A stretch of 17,489 nucleotides of DNA from CAMCXE01 sp036520615 (GCA_036520615.1 DATDJI010000035.1:1-17489), one strand, 5' to 3'. Counted from the first letter of the stretch, positions 1 to 7,170 are shown. Numbers and translations: made by a program. Notes: generated from the letters alone by a model not told the origin.

Positions 1-38
1 GCTTTATGTTTAATGATGGGATTGGTAGTCTGTAGCAT
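1..38 (-). CDS. IS481-family transposase, N-terminal fragment (partial at window edge)
   Basis: The ATG is at 38-36 on the minus strand and the frame runs off the window after MLQTTNPIIKHK. This opening, with PNPIIKHK-like residues just before the helix-turn-helix, is what I know from IS481-family DDE transposases; the window is too short to show the catalytic core. A Shine-Dalgarno-like AAGG lies about 8 bases upstream and is partly inside the stem of the hairpin at 39-98. The fragment is far too short for ORF callers. Whether the full gene is intact cannot be told from this window. Confidence 0.75.
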   Translation of the reverse strand, partial: MLQTTNPIIKHK

Positions 39-98
39 GAGAGTTACCTTTTGGTTTTGTTTAGGATTCGACACCCATATTCAAAACCGGTAACTCTC
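39..98 (-). promoter_or_regulatory. Inverted repeat over the transposase start region: likely read-through-blocking hairpin
   Basis: Positions 89-98 (GGTAACTCTC) are the exact reverse complement of 39-48 (GAGAGTTACC). Positions 82-88 (CAAAACC) are the exact reverse complement of 53-59 (GGTTTTG). In the transposase-sense RNA this gives a 17-bp stem with a 4-base bulge (49-52) and a 22-base loop (60-81). The 3' arm ends directly at the ATG and covers part of the Shine-Dalgarno sequence. A weak promoter candidate on the minus strand is TTGAAA (107-102) with TGAATA (83-78), spaced 18 bp. It would start RNA in the loop, so the native message would lack the 5' arm. The structure is seen; the function is inferred by analogy with IS10 and IS50. 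Confidence 0.6.
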
Positions 99-114
99 TT
101 CTTTCAAGTCGAAG

Positions 115-140
115 TGTCAGATTAGGTCGCGACTAGTACA
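115..140. repeat. Terminal inverted repeat of the left IS481-family copy
   Basis: The 26-bp sequence begins TGTCAGATTA and ends CTAGTACA on the plus strand. It matches the reverse complement of 17352-17377 at 21 of 26 positions. The five differences are at repeat position 11 and positions 15-18. The TGT...ACA ends are usual for this IS family. I could not define a target-site duplication because the other end of this copy is outside the window. Confidence 0.75.
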
Positions 141-188
141 ATTAAACAGCCTATTCACTTGCGATTTGCACCCTCAACCGCAATTGGC

Positions 189-1949
189 CTAAACCCCACT
201 AAATCCCGCTACCCATGGCTCATTAGTGCCAATAATCTGGCTGTGCAACGTCTGCGTCTGCGGCAGTAAATGCTGGCAATAAAACGCTGCCATTTGCTGT
301 TTTTCCTGATACAAATCTCTCTCCTGTCCTGCAGCTGCAGCACTCATACGCAGCCACATATAGCCATAAGCCACCAATCCAGCCAGATGCAAATAGGCTA
401 CTGCGTTTTGGCCGATGAGCGCAGGGTTTACCCGCGCGTGTTCAAGCACCCAATTGGTAGCTTCACTTAAGTGGGCGGCTGCCTGGCGCAATGCGGGGAA
501 TTGCGGCAGTTTGCACACATTGAGAAATTGATGAATTTCCTCCAGCCAAGGTTTTAATAATTCACCTTGGCTGCCAACAATTTTACGGCCCAATAAATCC
601 ATGGCTTGGATGCCATTAGTACCTTCGTAAATTTGCGTAATGCGAATATCCCGCACATATTGCTCTTGGCCCCACTCGCGGATATAGCCGTGACCGCCAA
701 ATACCTGCTGCCCGAGCACCGCAGTATCGAAGGCTTTATCGGTAATAAACGCCTTGGCAATCGGCGTGAGCAGCGCCACCGTATCGGCAAAGGCGCGCGC
801 CTCAGTAGGATCAGTCGAGTATTTAGCGCCATCCAATGCCATAGCTACATACACATAAAAGGCTCGCCCCGCCTCGTTATATGCTCGCATCGTAAGCAAC
901 ATGCGGCGCACATCCGGGTGTTCGATAATCGGATCAGCGGGTCCGTGCTTATTTTTTACGCCCGTCGGGCTGCGGCTTTGCAGGCGAGTGTTGGCGTACT
1001 CAAGCGCCTGTATAAAACTGCCGTGAGCAGCCCCCAAACCCTGAATGCCTACGACCAATCGCTCGTAATTCATCATCGTGAACATACAAGCCAAACCCTG
1101 GTTGGCCTCGCCAATTAACCAGCCGGTGGCACCATCAAAATTCATCACACAGGTCGCACAGGCTTTAATGCCCATTTTCTTTTCCAGCGCGCCGCAGCTG
1201 AGCGCATTCTTTTGCGTCCATTTATTCGATGACGCATCAAGCAGAAATTTAGGTACCAAAAATAGCGAAATTCCTTTCACGCCAGCAGGAGCATCGGGCA
1301 TTCGAGCTAACACTAAGTGAATAATATTATCGGTGAAATCCTGCTCCCCCCAGGTAATAAAAATTTTGCTGCCGGTAATAAGATAACTGCCGTCAGTTTG
1401 CAGGACGGCCTGCGTGCGCAATAGGCCTAAGTCAGTGCCAGCCTGAGGCTCGGTTAAATCCATTACACCGGCCCATTCGCCGCTGTATAACTTGGGCAAA
1501 TAAAGAGTTTTTAGTGCCTCACTGGCATGCGTATCCAGCGCCACGCAAGCGCCTGACGTGAGCATGGGTGCAAGGCCAAATGCCATACAGCTGCCCTGCA
1601 CCATCTCCTCCACCGCAGCCACAAGGGATTTTGGCAAACCCATGCCACCGTATTGGGGGTTGCCGCCCAGGCCTACCCAGCCACCTGCACTGTAATCGCT
1701 ATACGCTTGTTTAAAGCCTTTCGGTGTGCTCACCTGCCCATTGGCGAGTGAGCACCCTTGCTCATCCGCCTCGCGATTTAACGGCGCCAACACTTCTTCG
1801 CACCATTTTCCCGCTTGGTTTAATATTTCGAAGGCCGTATCCCAATCGATATCAGCAAGCGCCTGCAACTTTTGCCAAAATTCAGGTAAGGCAAAAACCT
1901 CTCGCATTAGAAATTCAAAATCTCGCAAAGGTGCACGATAGTGCGGCAT
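189..1949 (-). CDS. Acyl-CoA dehydrogenase, long (about 590 aa) FadE/DmdC-like type
   Basis: A 586-residue FAD-dependent acyl-CoA dehydrogenase that would oxidise an acyl-CoA to the trans-2-enoyl-CoA, as in fatty-acid beta-oxidation. The N-terminal extension (PHYRAPLRDFEFLMREVF) is typical of the approximately 600-residue bacterial subgroup. LTEPQAGTDLG (about 165-175) and the ITGSKIFIT segment (about 191-199) form the FAD/substrate domain. FGGHGYIREWGQEQ (about 417-430) and IYEGTNGIQA (about 440-449) mark the C-terminal helical domain, with Glu442 as the likely catalytic base. A further C-terminal helical region is present as expected. The start is supported by GGAG about 6 bases upstream of the ATG. 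It is transcribed away from the ABC exporter across a 146-bp gap. Chain-length specificity cannot be read from the sequence. It ends about 50 bp from the left IS and looks complete. Confidence 0.93.
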   Translation of the reverse strand: MPHYRAPLRDFEFLMREVFALPEFWQKLQALADIDWDTAFEILNQAGKWCEEVLAPLNREADEQGCSLANGQVSTPKGFKQAYSDYSAGGWVGLGGNPQYGGMGLPKSLVAAVEEMVQGSCMAFGLAPMLTSGACVALDTHASEALKTLYLPKLYSGEWAGVMDLTEPQAGTDLGLLRTQAVLQTDGSYLITGSKIFITWGEQDFTDNIIHLVLARMPDAPAGVKGISLFLVPKFLLDASSNKWTQKNALSCGALEKKMGIKACATCVMNFDGATGWLIGEANQGLACMFTMMNYERLVVGIQGLGAAHGSFIQALEYANTRLQSRSPTGVKNKHGPADPIIEHPDVRRMLLTMRAYNEAGRAFYVYVAMALDGAKYSTDPTEARAFADTVALLTPIAKAFITDKAFDTAVLGQQVFGGHGYIREWGQEQYVRDIRITQIYEGTNGIQAMDLLGRKIVGSQGELLKPWLEEIHQFLNVCKLPQFPALRQAAAHLSEATNWVLEHARVNPALIGQNAVAYLHLAGLVAYGYMWLRMSAAAAGQERDLYQEKQQMAAFYCQHLLPQTQTLHSQIIGTNEPWVAGFSGV

Positions 1950-2095
1950 AAACTGCTCCTCTAATAATCGACATGTTTTTGTGGCTATTGATTAAGGTTA
2001 AGCTAAATTCACCAGTCTGCCGCACGGCTTTCCGCGACGGCGCTACATAATCGTTACAATGGTATGTTTTCCTTAGAATTCTACAGGAGCTTACC

Positions 2096-3883
2096 TTGCG
2101 CGCGATTCACTCCACCACCGCCGATGCCACCTCAAAAGCAAATTGGCGTGTACTCTGGGTTTTAATTCCGTATTTAATGGAATTTCGCTGGCGCGTAGCC
2201 TTGGCTATGGCCTTGTTAGTCGGCGCAAAACTCGCCAATGTCACTGTGCCTTTGACGCTTAAACATATTATTGATCAACTCGACGCCAGCAACGCGATGA
2301 TTATTGTGCCCGTGGCGTTGTTATTTGCCTACGGTGCGTTGCGGTTTTTATCGACGTTTTTCGGCGAATTGCGCGACGCTATTTTTGCCCGCGTTGCTGA
2401 ACGCGCTATGCGTAGAGTGACGCTGCAAGTATTTAAACACCTGCATCAATTGGATCTTACCTTTCATTTAGCGCGCAAAACAGGCGGCCTGGCACGGGAT
2501 ATAGATCGCGGCACCAACGGCATTAGTTTTTTACTGCGTTTTATGCTGTTTAATATCATCCCCACGCTGCTGGAAATTGCCATGGTGGCAGCTATTTTAT
2601 TGGCCCAATTTAATTGGCGTTATTTACTCACCGTAGTAGGCGCTGTAATTGTTTACGCGGTGTTTTCAATCATCGTCACCGAATGGCGCAACCGCTTTAT
2701 TCGCCAAGCCAACGAGCAAGATAGCCGCTCGAACACCCGCGCCATGGACAGCCTATTAAATTATGAAACAGTAAAATATTTTAATGCAGAAGAATTTGAA
2801 CTAGCCGAATACGACAAACAATTGGCCGAATGGGAAACCTCCCGCCTTAAAAACCGTTTATCTTTATTTGCATTAAACTCGGGCCAAGCCTTAATTATCG
2901 CCGCTACCGTAACGCTTATGATGATTTTAGCCGCAGGTGAAGTGGCTGCTAAAACCATGAGCCTTGGGGATTTGGTCATGGTAAACGCCTATATGATTCA
3001 GCTGTTTATTCCACTGAATTTTTTAGGCTTCGTATACCGAGAAATTCGCCAATCATTAATTAATATTGAAAAATTATTTGAACTGCTCGATGAAAAAACT
3101 CAACTCAAAGACACCTCCGGGGCACCGGATTTAACGTTTAAGCAAGGAGAAATTCGATTTGAAAACGTAAGCTTTAGCTACGATAAAACTCGGCCGATTT
3201 TGCAACAGGTATCGTTTAGCCTGCAGCATGGCCAAAAATTGGCCATAGTCGGCGCGAGCGGTTCGGGAAAATCGACGCTTGCGCGTTTATTATTTCGCTT
3301 TTACGACCCAGATTCCGGGCACATATTTATCGACGAGCAAGCGATCAACGAGGTAAATGCCGATTCTCTACGTAAATTAATCGGCGTAGTCCCGCAAGAT
3401 ACGGTGTTATTTAACGACAGTATTTTTTATAACATTCATTACGCCAACCCAAGCGCTCGTAAAGAAGAGGTAAAACGCGCGGCGGATATGGCGAATTTAT
3501 CCGAGTTTATTTCGCGCCTGCCAGAGGGTTTTGACACTCTAGTTGGAGAGCGCGGCCTAAAAGTCTCCGGCGGGGAAAAACAGCGTATAGCCATCGCCCG
3601 CTTATTATTAAAAAACCCACCGATTTTAATTTTCGACGAAGCCACCTCCGCTTTGGATTCCACCACCGAACAATCGATAATTGCCGCGCTTAACTCCCTC
3701 GCGCTCAAACACACAACGCTTGTAATCGCCCACCGTCTCTCCACAGTAATGGACGCTGACAGTATTTTAGTGCTGGACCAAGGGCGCGTAATTGAACAGG
3801 GCACGCATCAACAACTGCTGCAACAAAACGGTCGCTATTGGCAGCTGTGGCAACATCAATTACAGGAGGATGAACGCGAGTAA
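2096..3883 (+). CDS. Atm1/HMT1-type ABC exporter, fused permease-ATPase
   Basis: A 595-residue inner-membrane half-transporter, expected to work as a homodimer. The transmembrane domain covers about 25-320. It contains the motif LLNYETVKYFNAE (about 220-232), a hallmark of the Atm1/ABCB7 family, whose members export glutathione-linked compounds or metal conjugates. The ATPase domain covers about 350-590, with Walker A GASGSGKST (386-394), Q-loop Gln434, signature SGGEKQ (491-496), Walker B ILIFDE (510-515), D-loop SALD and H-loop His546. The start is a TTG, chosen because AGGAG sits 6 bases upstream (2085-2089) and no upstream ATG fits. The downstream membrane gene converges on it with a 2-bp gap. 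The substrate is inferred from the family only; a different multidrug or lipid substrate is possible. Confidence 0.92.
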   Translation: MRAIHSTTADATSKANWRVLWVLIPYLMEFRWRVALAMALLVGAKLANVTVPLTLKHIIDQLDASNAMIIVPVALLFAYGALRFLSTFFGELRDAIFARVAERAMRRVTLQVFKHLHQLDLTFHLARKTGGLARDIDRGTNGISFLLRFMLFNIIPTLLEIAMVAAILLAQFNWRYLLTVVGAVIVYAVFSIIVTEWRNRFIRQANEQDSRSNTRAMDSLLNYETVKYFNAEEFELAEYDKQLAEWETSRLKNRLSLFALNSGQALIIAATVTLMMILAAGEVAAKTMSLGDLVMVNAYMIQLFIPLNFLGFVYREIRQSLINIEKLFELLDEKTQLKDTSGAPDLTFKQGEIRFENVSFSYDKTRPILQQVSFSLQHGQKLAIVGASGSGKSTLARLLFRFYDPDSGHIFIDEQAINEVNADSLRKLIGVVPQDTVLFNDSIFYNIHYANPSARKEEVKRAADMANLSEFISRLPEGFDTLVGERGLKVSGGEKQRIAIARLLLKNPPILIFDEATSALDSTTEQSIIAALNSLALKHTTLVIAHRLSTVMDADSILVLDQGRVIEQGTHQQLLQQNGRYWQLWQHQLQEDERE

Positions 3884-3885
3884 AT

Positions 3886-4098
3886 TTAATTAAAAAAGCG
3901 GTCGTGCAGTTTCGGAAAAACCATTAAAGCCAGCCCAACAACGATAGTAAAAATCGTGCCTTGAATAAAATATGGGTAAACCATTAATGCAACGCCGGCA
4001 TAACGGACAACCATATTGCTGCGTTTTTTGCCGTATATAAAATAACTTAGGCCGATTGAGCTGAAAACCAAACCCAAGGCTAATTGTGCAGTTTCCAT
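3886..4098 (-). CDS. Small (70 aa) integral membrane protein, function unknown
   Basis: The predicted protein METAQLALGLVFSSIGL... has about three hydrophobic segments (roughly 4-20, 28-46 and 47-62) split by a short basic loop (GKKRS), and ends in a charged KLHDRFFN tail. Similar approximately 70-residue proteins are often labelled 'amino acid transport protein' in databases, but I know of no experimental basis for that name. I chose the ATG at 4098 because AAGAG lies about 6 bases upstream. A longer reading from 4152 adds 18 polar residues (MFYNQSTGPVSRADQELT) that would spoil the membrane start. It lies tail to tail with the ABC exporter and downstream of tag on the same strand, about 190 bp away. 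Confidence 0.75.
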   Translation of the reverse strand: METAQLALGLVFSSIGLSYFIYGKKRSNMVVRYAGVALMVYPYFIQGTIFTIVVGLALMVFPKLHDRFFN

Positions 4099-4177
4099 TG
4101 TTAACTCTTGATCGGCGCGCGAGACGGGACCTGTTGACTGATTGTAGAACAATTAGATTGTAGCAATGAGCAGATGT

Positions 4178-4321
4178 TTATAAATGCCCTTCAAACACCA
4201 AAATTTCTTCGGCGCATGAGGACGAAGCATTAAAGATTTTCTGCAAAGAGTCCTGCTCCAAATAAATTCCGCTAAAAATCCCAATATTATTTGGGCCGAA
4301 TAAACTCGTTTCTTGCCCTAT
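4178..4321 (-). other. Open 47-codon frame after tag, no clear start; possible gene remnant
   Basis: On the minus strand, a frame shifted by one from tag stays open from a stop at 4324-4322 to the TAA at 4180-4178. It overlaps the last part of tag. The reading includes GIYLEQDSLQKIFNASSSCA and then EEILVFEGHL, which has the composition of real protein. There is no ATG or GTG with a ribosome-binding site; only TTG or ATT could start it. It could be the tail of a decayed gene or chance. I cannot assign a family. Confidence 0.2.
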
Positions 4322-4895
4322 TTACCTCAACGCGAATATAACACCCTTCCACGTGATCGTTAATAAGCCCCATTGCCTGCATAAATGCAAACGCAGTTGC
4401 AGGCCCCACAAATTTCCAACCGAGTTTTTTTAACTCTTTTGCAAGTGCAATTGATTCAGGCGAAGTAGAAGCCGTTTGCGGCACACGATCATGCCCAGAC
4501 TTCGGCTCAAACCGCCAAATAAAAGCCGCTAAAGAACCTCCTTTATTTACCAACTCTACCGCACAGCGAGCGTTATTAATTACAGCCTCAATTTTACCGC
4601 GATGACGAATAATGCCTTCGTTATTTAACAAGCGCTCCACGTCAGCTAAGGTGAACGCAGCCATTTTATGAAAATCAAACCCACAAAATGCCGCACGGAA
4701 ATTCTCCCGCTTCGCCAAAATAGTCCGCCAGCTTAAACCCGACTGGAAACTCTCCAGACAGATTTTTTCAAACAATCGAATATCATCATCAACTGGAAAT
4801 CCCCACTCTTTATCGTGGTAGGGTAAAAACTCTGGCACTGTAGAGCACCAACGGCAGCGCGGGTTTCCTTCGGGGCTAATGATTGTTGTATTCAT
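4287..4895 (-). CDS. tag: DNA-3-methyladenine glycosylase I
   Basis: A 202-residue base-excision repair enzyme that removes 3-methyladenine from alkylated DNA. The alignment with E. coli Tag is clear by eye: RCRW (13-16), YHDKEWG (26-32), LFEKICLESFQSGLSW (41-56), GIIRHRGKI and a C-terminal GLINDHVEGC. The zinc ligands of E. coli Tag (Cys4, His17, His175, Cys179) correspond to Cys14, His27, His181 and Cys185. The substrate-recognition Glu38 corresponds to Glu48. It is about 10 residues longer at the N-terminus and a little longer at the C-terminus than the E. coli protein. The ATG at 4895 has GAGAAG a few bases upstream. The gene is divergent from coq7 across 134 bp. Confidence 0.96.
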   Translation of the reverse strand: MNTTIISPEGNPRCRWCSTVPEFLPYHDKEWGFPVDDDIRLFEKICLESFQSGLSWRTILAKRENFRAAFCGFDFHKMAAFTLADVERLLNNEGIIRHRGKIEAVINNARCAVELVNKGGSLAAFIWRFEPKSGHDRVPQTASTSPESIALAKELKKLGWKFVGPATAFAFMQAMGLINDHVEGCYIRVEVNRARNEFIRPK

Positions 4896-5029
4896 TTTCT
4901 TCTCGCAAAAATTCTTGGTGGGGCTGTTCGATTAAATTGACGTATCACAACTATTTTCATTCAGGCTGATCAACACTCGATACCAGTGCGTAGGTACAAT
5001 ATGACAAGTTTGAATTCCATGAGCATCCT

Positions 5030-5659
5030 ATGAACCTTCGCGATCAGCTAATCGGCCAATTTGATAGCGCTCTGCGCAGTTTAACGCGCGGCACGCAGCC
5101 ACAATTGCGCGCAAGCCCCGCAGATAAATTGCCCGAAACAGAATTAACCGCTGAGCAACAGCGTCACGCTGCGGGGCTTATGCGCGTAAATCACAGCGGT
5201 GAGGTGTGCGCCCAAGGGCTCTATCAAGGCCAAGCATTGACGGCGCGACTTGTCGATACACGCCACGCGATGCAAACAGCAGCACAGGAGGAAATTGATC
5301 ATTTAGCTTGGTGTGAAGAGCGTTTAACGGAATTAAAAACGCACCCAAGTTTGTTAAACCCAGTGTGGTATGGGCTTTCATTTGGCTTAGGGGCTGCGGC
5401 AGGTCTTGTGGGCGATAAAGTCAGCTTAGGGTTTGTAGCGGCAACAGAGGAGAGCGTGTGCAAACACCTTGAGACGCATTTGGTATCTCTGCCCCAGAGC
5501 GATGAAAAATCCCGCGCAATAGTGGATCAAATGCTGGTCGATGAGCGGCACCACGAACAGGGCGCTTTACAGGCAGGCGGCATAAACCTACCGCTACCCG
5601 TTAAAGCGCTTATGCGATTAACCGCGAAAGTCATGACACACACTAGCTACCGAATTTAA
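5030..5659 (+). CDS. coq7: Coq7-type 3-demethoxyubiquinol 3-hydroxylase
   Basis: A 209-residue di-iron hydroxylase that adds the C6 ring oxygen in the penultimate step of ubiquinone synthesis; it is the functional counterpart of flavin-dependent UbiF. The four-helix di-iron ligand set is visible: Glu58 (NHSGE), Glu88 and His91 (EEIDH), Glu140 (ATEE), Glu172 and His175 (DERHHE). The segment at 111-138 is hydrophobic and glycine rich, as expected for a membrane-surface protein. The ATG at 5030 is preceded by a weak GAGC. A possible -10 (TACAAT, 4995-5000) lies 30 bp upstream without a good -35. Its stop is 17 bp from the convergent osmC-like gene. From memory, P. aeruginosa has the same neighbourhood (vfr, an OsmC gene, speD, coq7); speD is missing here. 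Confidence 0.95.
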   Translation: MNLRDQLIGQFDSALRSLTRGTQPQLRASPADKLPETELTAEQQRHAAGLMRVNHSGEVCAQGLYQGQALTARLVDTRHAMQTAAQEEIDHLAWCEERLTELKTHPSLLNPVWYGLSFGLGAAAGLVGDKVSLGFVAATEESVCKHLETHLVSLPQSDEKSRAIVDQMLVDERHHEQGALQAGGINLPLPVKALMRLTAKVMTHTSYRI

Positions 5660-5676
5660 CGTCATACACCCGAAGG

Positions 5677-6099
5677 CTAGATCGCTTCAACCACTTCGAA
5701 CGCATGGGTAACTTCAACCCCAGCGGCACGCAGCATAATCGACGCTGAGCAATATTTTTCCGACGAGAGCTGTACGGCTTTTTCGACCTGGGCGGGTTTT
5801 AATGCTCGCCCAGTAACAATAAATTTCATATGAATTTTGGTAAAGGGTGACGGAACGCCCTCGGCACGCTCGGCGGTGAGCTCGCAGTGACAATCTACAA
5901 TTTGCTGACGGGCTTTTTTAAGAATACTAATGACATCGAATGATGCGCAGCCACCAACGCCGACGAGGATCATCTCCATAGGCCGAAACCCCATATTGCG
6001 CCCACCGTGATCCGGCGGACCATCCATTACTACCGCATGGCCTGAACCGGATTCTCCAACCATAAGGGTGCCGTCAACCCATTTAACTGTCGCCTGCAT
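5677..6099 (-). CDS. OsmC-family protein, YhfA type
   Basis: A 140-residue OsmC/Ohr-fold protein closest by eye to E. coli YhfA: MQATVKWVDG start, RPMEMILVGVGGCASFDVISIL, HMKFIVTGRALK and SSEKYCSASIML. The two conserved cysteines are at residues 51 and 117 of this form. Family members reduce peroxides with paired thiols, but the YhfA branch has no firmly established substrate. I start at the ATG at 6099 because YhfA homologues begin MQA-V-KWV. An upstream ATG at 6129 would add MPFLDVSERA, with AAGG about 12 bases before it, and cannot be excluded. It is divergent from crp and convergent with coq7. Confidence 0.9.
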   Translation of the reverse strand: MQATVKWVDGTLMVGESGSGHAVVMDGPPDHGGRNMGFRPMEMILVGVGGCASFDVISILKKARQQIVDCHCELTAERAEGVPSPFTKIHMKFIVTGRALKPAQVEKAVQLSSEKYCSASIMLRAAGVEVTHAFEVVEAI

Positions 6100-6469
6100 A
6101 GCTCGCTCGCTTACATCTAGAAAAGGCATTAGATTATCAGGGCCTTAGGCCTGCGTCACGATACACAGGCGTTTGAGCTTGGCATCATTTGAATTCGGTT
6201 AATTTGGCATTTTTAATGAGTACTATCTAACATTATGTGTCGGGAGAGCTGGTGAGCAGTAAGCGCCAAGCGCATAATCCGCTCGTATACCGCCGGAATT
6301 TTTAACAGCGTCTATAATGAAGCCAATTCACTAATGAATTGGCTCGGTTATTTGTTGCGCAGGTTAGACTTTTAGCAGTATAAGGATAGAAGACGGCCTT
6401 ATGCTTAAGCTTTAGCGTATGCCACCACAACAATAACAACCGAATTCTTCTAGTCACGAGGATCGCATC
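6100..6469. promoter_or_regulatory. Divergent intergenic region between osmC-like gene and crp/vfr
   Basis: About 370 bp without a convincing gene. The recognisable content is a TATAAT at 6313-6318 on the plus strand and a perfect palindrome at 6321-6344, listed separately. I found no good TGTGA-N6-TCACA cAMP-CRP site, so autoregulation of crp is not visible. An AT-rich stretch around 6181-6235 probably holds the osmC-side promoter, but I cannot place its boxes. The crp ribosome-binding site GAGG is at 6458-6461. Confidence 0.5.
6313..6344 (+). promoter_or_regulatory. Putative crp promoter -10 with overlapping 10-bp palindrome (operator-like)
   Basis: TATAAT at 6313-6318 is followed at once by AGCCAATTCA (6321-6330), a 4-base spacer, and its exact reverse complement TGAATTGGCT (6335-6344). 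A start site about 7 bases after the -10 would fall inside the left arm. The palindrome could be an operator at +1 or a 5' hairpin stabilising the message. No TTGACA-like -35 lies 16-18 bp upstream, which suggests activator dependence or that the -10 is fortuitous. It is not a simple terminator because no T run follows. Confidence 0.4.
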
Positions 6470-7105
6470 TTGGTTTCAGTCTCCCTCTCCCCGCATATTC
6501 GTAACGTAGAAACATTTTTAGCTCATTGCCATCGTCGCCGCTACCCTGCAAAAAGCACTTTAATTTATGCAGGTGATAAAAGTGATTCGCTGTATTACAT
6601 TATCAAAGGCTCGGTTACCGTTCTAATTGAAGACGAAGAAGGCCGGGAAATGATAGTGGCCTATCTCAACGACGGAGATTTCTTCGGTGAAATGGGTTTA
6701 TTCGACGAGAAAGATGCACGCAGCGCTTGGGTTCGCGCCAAGTCCGAGTGTGAAATTGCCGAAATTAGCTACGCCAAATTTCAGGAAATCTCGGAAAGTC
6801 ATCCAGAATTCCTGTTTGCTTTAGGCTCGCAAATGGCGCGCCGCTTAAGGGCCACCACGCGCAAAGTAGGCGATTTGGCCTTTTTGGATGTTACCGGCCG
6901 CGTTGCGCGCACTCTGTTAGATTTGTGTAAAGAGCCGGACGCTATGACGCATCCAGACGGTATGCAAATTAAAATTACCCGTCAGGAAATCGGCCGTATT
7001 GTAGGCTGCTCGCGTGAAATGGTAGGCCGCGTGCTGAAAACCTTGGAAGAACAGGGGTTGGTGGCAGTTAAAGGTAAAACCATGGTGGTGTTCGGAACAC
7101 GTTAG
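6470..7105 (+). CDS. crp: cAMP receptor protein, Vfr-like global regulator
   Basis: A 211-residue Crp/Vfr transcription factor. The cyclic-nucleotide domain (about 15-130) has GDFFGEM (69-75, Glu74 for the ribose), Arg84-Ser85 for the phosphate, and Thr129/Thr130 on the dimer C-helix. The helix-turn-helix at about 170-191 reads TRQEIGRIVGCSREMVGRVL, as in Pseudomonas Vfr, and the C-terminus KGKTMVVFGTR is also identical to Vfr as I recall it. It lacks a few residues between FDEK and RSAW compared with P. aeruginosa Vfr. The start is a TTG at 6470 with GAGG 8 bases upstream; MVSVSLSPHI matches the usual length. It ends in the terminator shared with trpC. The neighbours trpC and osmC reproduce the Pseudomonas order. 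Confidence 0.97.
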   Translation: MVSVSLSPHIRNVETFLAHCHRRRYPAKSTLIYAGDKSDSLYYIIKGSVTVLIEDEEGREMIVAYLNDGDFFGEMGLFDEKDARSAWVRAKSECEIAEISYAKFQEISESHPEFLFALGSQMARRLRATTRKVGDLAFLDVTGRVARTLLDLCKEPDAMTHPDGMQIKITRQEIGRIVGCSREMVGRVLKTLEEQGLVAVKGKTMVVFGTR

Positions 7106-7170
7106 CAATCGGCAAATTTATAAGTTTTTCGATTACTCAATTAGTTCAAACGCCAACACATGAACGCGTA

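Larger units (their letters stand above)
1..140 (-). mobile_element. IS481-family insertion sequence, 5' end (cut by window edge)
   Basis: This is the transposase-start end of an insertion sequence read on the minus strand. From the outside inward it holds a 26-bp terminal repeat (115-140), a spacer, a long inverted repeat (39-98) and the first 12 codons of a transposase (1-38). The family call rests on the N-terminal peptide MLQTTNPIIKHK, which matches the start typical of IS481-family integrase-core transposases (pattern NPIIKHK followed by a helix-turn-helix). It also rests on a matching terminal repeat at 17352-17377, next to a recognisable IS481-type transposase C-terminus. The rest of the element lies outside the window. 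The acyl-CoA dehydrogenase stop codon is about 50 bp outside the element, so that gene is probably not truncated. Confidence 0.8.

Noticed and set aside
606..1118. Long plus-strand open frame opposite the acyl-CoA dehydrogenase
   Set aside because: It lies entirely antisense to a gene with clear family motifs and its translation has no recognisable domain; it is a shadow frame.
3439..3804. 121-codon minus-strand frame inside the ABC exporter ATPase domain
   Set aside because: It overlaps Walker B and signature motifs on the opposite strand and has no support as a gene.
6130..6469. cAMP-CRP binding site for crp autoregulation
   Set aside because: No TGTGA-N6-TCACA-like sequence; the only strong symmetric site has a different sequence.
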